A DNA stretch of 64,000 bases from WHSP01 sp040905505 (GTDB taxonomy: Bacteria; Gemmatimonadota; Gemmatimonadetes; Longimicrobiales; Longimicrobiaceae). The translations under genes and the position numbers were made by a program. Within the stretch, counting starts at the first letter, position 1. Each line of letters begins with the position of its first letter. The notes under the pieces are model-generated. The model saw nothing but the letters and a program-made list of their open reading frames with translations, searched no databases and had not been told where the DNA came from. Positions 58,075-64,000 of this stretch are shown piece by piece. The stretch lies in the NCBI GenBank assembly GCA_040905505.1, contig JBBDRL010000109.1, positions 4,746 to 68,745 on the forward strand, in the 5' to 3' direction.

Positions 58075-60132
58075 ATGGCCCCATCGCTCGAAGACGCACG
58101 CGAAGCTCTGAAACGCCATTGGGGCTTCGAGAAATTTCGCTCGGGGCAGGAAGACGTTGTGCGATCGGTCCTGAGCGGGACCGACACGGTCATCGTCATG
58201 CCTACGGGCGGTGGAAAGTCCATCTGTTATCAGGTGCCGGCCGTGCTGCTCGAGGGAACGACGATCGTCGTCTCGCCTCTCATCTCCCTGATGAAGGATC
58301 AGGTCGATCGGCTCCAGCAGCAGGGGGTTCCGGCGTTGCTGGTGAACTCGAGCCTCGGGAGCTCGGAGCTTGCGGACTCATTGGCGTCGGTGGATGCCGG
58401 AGAGGTGAAGCTCCTCTACGTCGCCCCAGAGCGCTTCGATAACGCCGCCTTTCTCGAGCGCGCGGCCCGCTGGAACGTTTCCCTCCTCGCCGTCGACGAG
58501 GCACACTGCGTTTCTCAATGGGGTCACGACTTCCGGCCAGCATACCTCCGGATTGGGGGCGTGAGGCCGCTACTCGGCAACCCTCCGATCGCCGCTCTGA
58601 CGGCAACCGCGACGCCCGAAGTCCGTCGTGACATCGAGAAGCAGCTCGCGCTTCGCTCCCCCATCTCATTCGTCACCGGATTCGATCGCCGTAACCTGAC
58701 CTGGCGCGTGGGACGCGTGAAGAACGACTCCGAAAAGGATCGGCTGCTGCTCAGGTTGCTGCGCGCTGAGGAGGGCGCCAGCATCGTCTACGCCGCGACC
58801 CGCAAGAACGTCGACGCCCTGACGGGCCTCCTTCAGGGCGTCGGTCTCCCGGCCGTCGGCTATCACGCCGGGCTTCCCGATGCGGAGCGGAAGTCGCTCC
58901 AGGACGCCTTCATGGGGAGCGCGGCTCGCGTCGTAGTCGCGACGAACGCCTTTGGGATGGGGATCGACAAGCCCGACGTCCGCTTGGTCGTCCACTACGA
59001 CATGCCCGGCAGCCTCGAGGCCTACTACCAGGAGGGCGGCAGGGCGGGGCGCGACGGACACACGGCGGAATGCGTTCTCCTCCACGCCTACAAGGACCGG
59101 TTCACCCACGAGTTCTTCATCGAGCAGACGCATCCGCCGCGAAAGGTCATCGAGGAGGCATTGAAAGAGCTGCGCTCGCGCGCCGATGGATCGGGTGTTG
59201 TGACCAGCTCGCCCGCAGAAGTCGGGCGCGCCATCACCGCCGGCAAGGGAGATCGGCAGGTCTACTCCGCGCTGCGCATACTCGAGGAGCGTGGATTCAT
59301 CGCAGGGAGCCGATCTTCGGTCGGTGATACAATCGGGATCATGCGGCTGGTGGCGTCCCCGCGGCGAATTCGCGAGGAGCTGTCGTCGCCGGGCGATTCC
59401 GAAGCGCTGCGTTTCCTCCGGCGGCTCTGGAAGCTGGCTGGAGGTGAGGTCATCCACCGCGGCGTCAGCCTGCCACCCCGTGAGGTCCACAGAGCCGGCG
59501 GCGGCTATGGCCGCGCGCGCGAGCTCCTCTCGACGCTTCAGGCAAATGGCTTCATCGAATGGTCGGAGCGGGTCGCGGAGGGTATGGTCGTCCTCGATCG
59601 ACAGACGCCTCTGAGCCGCCTTCCCATCGATTGGCGCGCCCTGGAGCGTCGCAAACGCAATGACCTCCAGAAGCTGCAGCAGATGCAGGGCTACGTCTAC
59701 ACCGAAGGCTGCCGACGCGCCTTCGTCCTGCGTTACTTCGGCGAACAGGGCGTGAGTGGTCAGTGTGGCGCCTGCGACACCTGCCGCGGTGAAGTCCTCG
59801 AGGGCGCCGAGCCCCACGGCGCTTCGCGCTCGAAGGCTCGTCGCGGAAGTGCGAAGGCCTCGACGTCCTCCACGGGCGAACTCAAGTCACCGCCCAACCC
59901 GCAGCTCCTCGCCACCCTCAAGGACCTTCGCTCCCGGCTCGCCCGCGATTCGGCCCTCCCAGCCTATTGCGTCTTCAACGACCGCACGCTCAACGAGATC
60001 GCCGCCCGCAAGCCGACCTCCGAGGCGGAATTACTCGCCATCAAGGGCGTCGGACCCGCGAAGCTGGACAAGTACGGCTCCGATTTCCTGACCCTTCTTC
60101 GGCAGCATATCGGCGCGACCGTTCCCTCCTGA
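58075..60132 (+). CDS. recQ: ATP-dependent DNA helicase RecQ
   Basis: 685 aa. Helicase motifs: FRSGQEDVVRSVLSG (motif 0), TGGGKSICYQVP (Walker A), VDEAHCVSQWGHDFR, TATATPEVRRDI and the domain-2 motifs ATNAFGMGIDKPDVRLVVHYD and QEGGRAGRDGH. A zinc-binding region with CRRAFVLRYFGEQ and CGACDTC follows, then a Ser/Lys-rich linker and a C-terminal HRDC domain (about 605-680). It unwinds DNA in recombination repair. Full-length for the family. Confidence 0.94.
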   Translation: MAPSLEDAREALKRHWGFEKFRSGQEDVVRSVLSGTDTVIVMPTGGGKSICYQVPAVLLEGTTIVVSPLISLMKDQVDRLQQQGVPALLVNSSLGSSELADSLASVDAGEVKLLYVAPERFDNAAFLERAARWNVSLLAVDEAHCVSQWGHDFRPAYLRIGGVRPLLGNPPIAALTATATPEVRRDIEKQLALRSPISFVTGFDRRNLTWRVGRVKNDSEKDRLLLRLLRAEEGASIVYAATRKNVDALTGLLQGVGLPAVGYHAGLPDAERKSLQDAFMGSAARVVVATNAFGMGIDKPDVRLVVHYDMPGSLEAYYQEGGRAGRDGHTAECVLLHAYKDRFTHEFFIEQTHPPRKVIEEALKELRSRADGSGVVTSSPAEVGRAITAGKGDRQVYSALRILEERGFIAGSRSSVGDTIGIMRLVASPRRIREELSSPGDSEALRFLRRLWKLAGGEVIHRGVSLPPREVHRAGGGYGRARELLSTLQANGFIEWSERVAEGMVVLDRQTPLSRLPIDWRALERRKRNDLQKLQQMQGYVYTEGCRRAFVLRYFGEQGVSGQCGACDTCRGEVLEGAEPHGASRSKARRGSAKASTSSTGELKSPPNPQLLATLKDLRSRLARDSALPAYCVFNDRTLNEIAARKPTSEAELLAIKGVGPAKLDKYGSDFLTLLRQHIGATVPS

Positions 60133-60262
60133 GGCGACTCCACCGCGACCCCTGCGCCGAACCCGCTCGCCCGAGTTCCCTTTCCGGCCCGCTACACCGA
60201 CGGTAGGTTTTGTGCAGGAGCGGGCCGCTAGCGCGTCACCCGTTCTCCTGCATATCCCGATC

Positions 60263-61483
60263 ATGGACCGGCTTTTCGACGAGAACCATCTGATGATCCG
60301 CGACATGGTCCGCGATTTCGCCCGGAACGAGATCGCCCCTGTCGCGGCGGAGCTGGACAGAACCGGGGAATTCCCCTGGGAGAACGTCAAGAAGATGGCC
60401 GAGCTCGGGCTGCTCGGCATGCCGTGGGACGAAGCCCTCGGCGGCGCGGGGATGGACACGGTCAGCTATGTCCTTACCATTCATGAGGTCGCCAAGGTCG
60501 ACGCGTCGCACGCCATTACCATCTCGGCCCACACGACGCTCGGCACCTCGCCGATCGTCGCGTTCGGGACCGAGGAGCAGCGAGAGCGGTTCGTTCCGCT
60601 CCTCGCCGCCGGCCAGGTCCTCGGCGGATTCGGGCTCACCGAGCCGGGCGCTGGATCGGATGCCGCCGGGACCCAGACGACCGCGGTACGGACCGATGGC
60701 GGCTGGGTGCTCAACGGCAGCAAGATCTTCATCACGCACGGCGGCGTTGGTGAGATCTTCGTCGTGACGGCGGTTACCGATCCCGATAAGGGCTCGCGGG
60801 GAATCACCGGCTTCATCGTCACCAAGCCGACGACCGATCTCGACCGGGCTCGCGAGCTCGGCGTCGGGCACTCGGACGAGCTCGAGTTCATCGCCGGTGT
60901 CCGAGCGGGGAAGAAAGAAGACAAGATGGGCTGGCGCGCGTCGGATACGCGCGAGCTGGTGCTCGAGGATGCCTTCGTACCCGACGCCAACGTTCTCGGG
61001 TCGCTCGGCGACGGCTTCATCAACTTCCTCGAGACCCTCGATTCAGGGCGTATCGGTATGGCCGCCCTCTCGCTGGGAATCGCCGAAGGTGCGTTCCAGC
61101 AGGCGCTGGCGTACGCGCAGGAACGCCGGCAGTTCGGCCGCCCGATCGGTGAGTTCCAGGCGATCCAGTTCATGCTCGCCGATATGGCGACCGAAATCGA
61201 AGCTGCCCGGCACCTCGTGTACAATGCCGCGATCCTGAAGGAGAACGGTCGACCCTTTACGCGAGAGGCTTCCATGGCGAAACTCTTCGCGTCCGAGCTG
61301 GCCATGCGCACGACGACGAAGGCCGTCCAGATCCATGGCGGCTATGGATACACGAAGGAATACCCAGTTGAACGGATGATGAGAGACGCGAAAATCTGCG
61401 AGATCGGCGAGGGTACCAGCGAGATCCAGCGCCTGGTGATCGCCCGCGGCCTGCTGACGCAGCTCGAGGGGGCCCATCGGTGA
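60263..61483 (+). CDS. Acyl-CoA dehydrogenase
   Basis: 406 aa from ATG 60263. Conserved signatures: GGFGLTEPGAGSDAAGTQTTA (flavin and substrate binding), the ALAYAQERRQFGRPIGEFQAIQFMLADM helix pair, and IHGGYGYTKEYPVERMMRDAKICEIGEGTSEIQRLVIAR with the catalytic Glu in CEIGEGTSE. It starts beta-oxidation by making a trans-2 double bond. Chain-length preference cannot be read. It is followed by the RNase G gene after 64 nt. Confidence 0.93.
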   Translation: MDRLFDENHLMIRDMVRDFARNEIAPVAAELDRTGEFPWENVKKMAELGLLGMPWDEALGGAGMDTVSYVLTIHEVAKVDASHAITISAHTTLGTSPIVAFGTEEQRERFVPLLAAGQVLGGFGLTEPGAGSDAAGTQTTAVRTDGGWVLNGSKIFITHGGVGEIFVVTAVTDPDKGSRGITGFIVTKPTTDLDRARELGVGHSDELEFIAGVRAGKKEDKMGWRASDTRELVLEDAFVPDANVLGSLGDGFINFLETLDSGRIGMAALSLGIAEGAFQQALAYAQERRQFGRPIGEFQAIQFMLADMATEIEAARHLVYNAAILKENGRPFTREASMAKLFASELAMRTTTKAVQIHGGYGYTKEYPVERMMRDAKICEIGEGTSEIQRLVIARGLLTQLEGAHR

Positions 61484-61547
61484 AGAACCTGGATCCGGCT
61501 CCCGTCGAGAAGTCGTTCGCAAGGGTCAGAGGCAGGGGGGTGCGGCG

Positions 61548-63104
61548 GTGAAGCGCGAGATACTCATGAACACCACCGCCAACGAGACGCGCGTCGCCAT
61601 CCTCGAGGACGGCGACCTCGTCGAGCTCATGGTCGAGCGCCCCGATTCGAACCGCCTCGTCGGCGATATCTACCTCGGTCGCGTCGAGGCGGTGCTTCCA
61701 GGCATCCAAGCGGCCTTCGTCGATATCGGTACCGAGAAGGCCGCCTTCCTCCACGTCTCGGACGTCGCGAGCGAATCGGATGACGATGCCGACGACGACG
61801 CCGACGACGACACCGCCGCCGACGGTGATAATGGTGGTTCCCGCCGCCGCAGCCGCCGGTACCCGCCCATCCAGGACCTCGTTCAGAAAGGCGAGACGCT
61901 GCTGGTTCAGGTCTCGAAGGAGCCGATCGGCACGAAGGGACCTCGCGTCACCGCCCAGATCTCATTACCCGGCCGTTTCCTCGTTTACATGCCGCAGTCG
62001 GATCACGTCGGCGTGTCGCGGAAGATCGAGGACCGCGAGGAACGCGCTCGACTTCGTGCGCTCGCCCGTGAGATCCTGCCCGCCAAGGCCGGGGGGGTCA
62101 TCGTCCGAACGGTGGGAGAGGAACTCACCCGGGAGACCTTCGAGAGAGAGCTCAAGTCACTCCTGGGCACCTGGAAACAGATTCAACGTCGCTCCAGCCG
62201 CGCCCGCGCGCCTGCGCCGATTCATCGGGAGGCCAAGCTCACGAAAGGGATCATCCGCGATCTCTTCTCGGGCAAGGTCGACTCGCTCATCATCGATAGC
62301 CGCCCCGTCTTCGAGGAGGTGCAGCAGTACCTCCAGCAGGTAGATCCGTCGCTGAACGAGCGCGTCCACCTCTTCGACGAGCCTTTGGCGCTCTTCGACA
62401 AGTATGAGATCGAGGGGGAGATCCACGAGGCCTTCCAGCGAAGGGTCGCCCTCGCCTCCGGTGGCTACATCATCATCGAGCCCACCGAGGCTCTCGTCTC
62501 CATCGACGTCAACACCGGCAGGTACACCGGAAAGAAGGACCCCGAAAAGACGATCCTCAAGACGAATGTCGATGCCGCCCGGGAAATCGCCCGCCAACTC
62601 AGACTCCGCGATATCGGCGGCATCATCGTCTGCGACTTCATCGATATGGAGTCGAAGCAGAACCGTGAGCGAGTCCTCCAGGAGCTGAGGACCTACCTCT
62701 CCCGCGACCGGGCCCGGACGAAGGCCTTTCAGGTCTCCGATCTCGGCCTGATAGAAATGACCCGCCAGCGGGTTCGGCCCTCACTCCATCAATCGCAAAC
62801 CCGCGCCTGTCCCTGCTGCTCCGGGTCCGGCCGCATCTTCACGCCCGAGACCGTCGTCCGCCGAATTCAGCGCGCCCTGCGCCGCATCACCACCGAGAGG
62901 CGCGAGAAGTCCATCGAAATCCGCGTTCATCCCGAGATCGCGCTGTACATCATCGAGGAAGAGCCCGGCTTTCTTCGGAACCTGGAGAAGGAGAGCCGGT
63001 TGAAGCTCAACCTTCGGGACGACCCGCTCATGCTCCAGGACGAGTTCAGACTCCTCGCCGGGCCCGGACGGCAGGACGTGACGCAACGCTTCGCCCTGGG
63101 ATGA
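61548..63104 (+). CDS. rng: Ribonuclease E/G family endoribonuclease
   Basis: 518 aa from GTG 61548. S1 domain (about 36-125) interrupted by an acidic stretch (residues 77-93) and a basic run (99-104); RNase E/G catalytic core with IEPTEALVSIDVNTGRYTGKKD and VCDFIDMESKQNRERVL bearing the catalytic Asp residues; zinc link CPCCSGSGRI. It resembles RNase G in length, with no long C-terminal scaffold. It acts in mRNA decay and 16S maturation. The rplU and rpmA genes follow, an arrangement seen in many bacteria. Confidence 0.93.
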   Translation: MKREILMNTTANETRVAILEDGDLVELMVERPDSNRLVGDIYLGRVEAVLPGIQAAFVDIGTEKAAFLHVSDVASESDDDADDDADDDTAADGDNGGSRRRSRRYPPIQDLVQKGETLLVQVSKEPIGTKGPRVTAQISLPGRFLVYMPQSDHVGVSRKIEDREERARLRALAREILPAKAGGVIVRTVGEELTRETFERELKSLLGTWKQIQRRSSRARAPAPIHREAKLTKGIIRDLFSGKVDSLIIDSRPVFEEVQQYLQQVDPSLNERVHLFDEPLALFDKYEIEGEIHEAFQRRVALASGGYIIIEPTEALVSIDVNTGRYTGKKDPEKTILKTNVDAAREIARQLRLRDIGGIIVCDFIDMESKQNRERVLQELRTYLSRDRARTKAFQVSDLGLIEMTRQRVRPSLHQSQTRACPCCSGSGRIFTPETVVRRIQRALRRITTERREKSIEIRVHPEIALYIIEEEPGFLRNLEKESRLKLNLRDDPLMLQDEFRLLAGPGRQDVTQRFALG

Positions 63105-63233
63105 GCCGAGTCGCTCGGTCGCTCCCGCTCCCGTGAGGACGCCCGGGTTGATGCATGTGAGGGCCTGCGCCTCGCCCACGAGCACTGCGGTTCCGTCCTT
63201 GGGCCTCATCCCCCTACGGCTCCTGCCATGCTA

Positions 63234-63262
63234 TTGACATAAGGCAGCGAACGGACCATTCT
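63234..63262 (+). promoter_or_regulatory. Possible promoter of rplU-rpmA
   Basis: TTGACA (63234-63239), 17-nt spacer, then CATTCT (63257-63262), about 50 nt before rplU. The -10 is weak. Confidence 0.45.
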
Positions 63263-63315
63263 TACTGCTTGCATTATTTCAGGAAAGTGACCGCATCTAC
63301 TGACGAAGTCGATCT

Positions 63316-63630
63316 ATGTACGCGATATTCCGCACCGGTGGAAAGCAATTCCGCGCCGAGCCCGGCGCCACGCTTCGGATCCCCAGCCTGACGGCTGAGC
63401 CGGGCGACTCGATCACCTTCGACGAGGTGCTCTTCGGAGGCGACGACGGCGATCTGAAGGTCGGGGCGCCGCTGGTGAGCGGCGCGGCGATCAAGGCGGA
63501 AGTCGTGAAGCACGGCAAGGGCGAGAAGATCATCATCTTCAAGCATAAGCGCCGTAAGAATTATCGCAGGAAGATGGGCCATCGGCAGAAGTACACTGAG
63601 GTCCGCGTCAGCGATATCAATCTGGGCTGA
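63316..63630 (+). CDS. rplU: 50S ribosomal protein L21
   Basis: 104 aa of normal length. Begins MYAIFRTGGKQFRAEPGATL, includes KAEVVKHGKGEKIIIFKHKRRKNYRRK and GHRQKYTEVRVSDI, all typical of L21. First gene of the rplU-rpmA pair; rpmA follows after 12 nt. Confidence 0.97.
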   Translation: MYAIFRTGGKQFRAEPGATLRIPSLTAEPGDSITFDEVLFGGDDGDLKVGAPLVSGAAIKAEVVKHGKGEKIIIFKHKRRKNYRRKMGHRQKYTEVRVSDINLG

Positions 63631-63642
63631 GGAGGGAATCCC

Positions 63643-63897
63643 ATGGCACATAAGAAAGGCGGCGGCTCGACCCGGAACGGGCGCGATTCGAACGCGCAGC
63701 GCCTGGGTGTGAAGAAGTTTGGCGGCGAGCGCGTTCGGGCCGGAAACATCATCATGCGTCAGCGAGGCACGTCGATCCATCCCGGCCTCAACGTCGGTCG
63801 GGGCAGCGACGACACGCTCTTCGCACTGGTTGACGGGTTCGTCGAGTTCCAGCGGAAGGACAAGAAGCGAAAGCAGGTGGCCGTGGTCCCCGCGTAA
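63643..63897 (+). CDS. rpmA: 50S ribosomal protein L27
   Basis: 84 aa. Begins MAHKKGGGSTRNGRDSNAQR and includes GTSIHPGLNVGRGSDDTLFAL, typical of L27. There is no N-terminal extension of the processed Firmicutes type. GAGG just upstream of the ATG. Confidence 0.97.
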   Translation: MAHKKGGGSTRNGRDSNAQRLGVKKFGGERVRAGNIIMRQRGTSIHPGLNVGRGSDDTLFALVDGFVEFQRKDKKRKQVAVVPA

Positions 63898-63915
63898 AGC
63901 GAGGAGCCGGCAGGA

Positions 63916-63946
63916 AAGCCCTGGCCCTTGTGCCGGGGCTTTTTTC
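63916..63946 (+). terminator. Intrinsic terminator after rpmA
   Basis: Stem AAGCCCTGGC (63916-63925) with GCCGGGGCTT (63932-63941), one T-G pair, followed by a run of T. Confidence 0.9.
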
Positions 63947-64000
63947 TAGCTACCCAGCCAGAGCCCGATCGCGACGCCGACGGCCGTGGAGAGGATTACC
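63946..64000 (-). CDS. C-terminal end of a membrane protein (partial)
   Basis: The minus-strand frame ending in TAG (63946-63948) reads VILSTAVGVAIGLWLGS, a hydrophobic helix ending like the last segment of a membrane protein. It is convergent with rpmA and shares its terminator region. Only 17 residues are in the window, so the identity is open. Confidence 0.4.
   Translation of the reverse strand, partial: VILSTAVGVAIGLWLGS

Noticed and set aside
1..64000. Prophage, transposon or other mobile island
   Set aside because: No integrase, transposase, phage structural gene or att-like duplication was seen.

Overview
The window is GC-rich bacterial chromosome with no phage, transposon, CRISPR, rRNA or tRNA that I could see. 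Short intergenic gaps, strongly biased third codon positions, many secreted peptidases, lipoproteins, complete respiratory genes and several DUF/stress proteins point to a Gram-negative-type, aerobic or facultative heterotroph. The gene mix (secreted M14 metallopeptidase, AI-2E exporter, cupredoxin/CopA/CsoR cassette, LDH-like malate dehydrogenase, siroheme enzymes fused to a DR2241-like domain) would fit the phylum Gemmatimonadota, but that is inference from style and content; no marker tree was possible.

Layout. 1-0.7 kb: a c-di-GMP-I-like riboswitch with its terminator, before a small winged-helix gene. 0.9-5.5 kb: cell-wall amidase, an Nramp-family transporter with altered metal motifs, a lipoprotein and a secreted M14 peptidase. 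5.6-11 kb: ABC-F ATPase, Na/Pi cotransporter with PhoU partner, a remnant of an NHL-repeat gene and an AI-2E family exporter that appears to start at CTG. 10.9-12.8 kb: hybrid-like GAF histidine kinase plus single-domain response regulator. 13-18.3 kb: small stress-like proteins, a lipoprotein, a divergent MarR/flavin-monooxygenase pair, FrnE-like DsbA, SMR exporter and HmuY-like protein. 18.4-22.3 kb: NtrB/NtrC-type two-component system, DUF4168 protein and a tiny lmo0937-type membrane protein. 22.5-27 kb: NHL-repeat protein and a copper operon (cupredoxin, CopA, CsoR) with a perfect operator-like inverted repeat on its promoter.

29-35.3 kb is the most interesting block: a strong promoter, a leader of about 230 nt ending in an intrinsic terminator, then sulfite reductase, PAPS reductase, a CobA-HemD fusion and a CbiX-DR2241 fusion. 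Together they reduce activated sulfate to sulfide and make the siroheme that the reductase needs. 35.4-44 kb: secreted M20 amidohydrolase, CstA, a second lipoprotein paralogue, L,D-transpeptidase, a nucleotidyltransferase and PBP2. 44-48.3 kb: an E1alpha-E1beta-E2-LipB 2-oxoacid dehydrogenase operon. 48.3-53.5 kb: an RNase HI homologue lacking two catalytic residues, CarA, HU, MoaD-MoaE-MoaA and TrmL. 53.6-58 kb: malate dehydrogenase and the complete succinate dehydrogenase operon (sdhCDAB). 58-64 kb: RecQ, acyl-CoA dehydrogenase, RNase G, ribosomal proteins L21 and L27, and the end of a convergent membrane-protein gene.

The central metabolism genes form a coherent set: acyl-CoA dehydrogenase and the 2-oxoacid dehydrogenase feed the TCA cycle, Mdh and Sdh are TCA enzymes, and lipoyl transfer (LipB) supports the E2. 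Regulatory layers readable from DNA include a second-messenger riboswitch, an unexplained terminator-bearing leader, a copper operator, two putative leaderless promoters and intergenic inverted repeats. All functional calls come from motif reading, not database searches.
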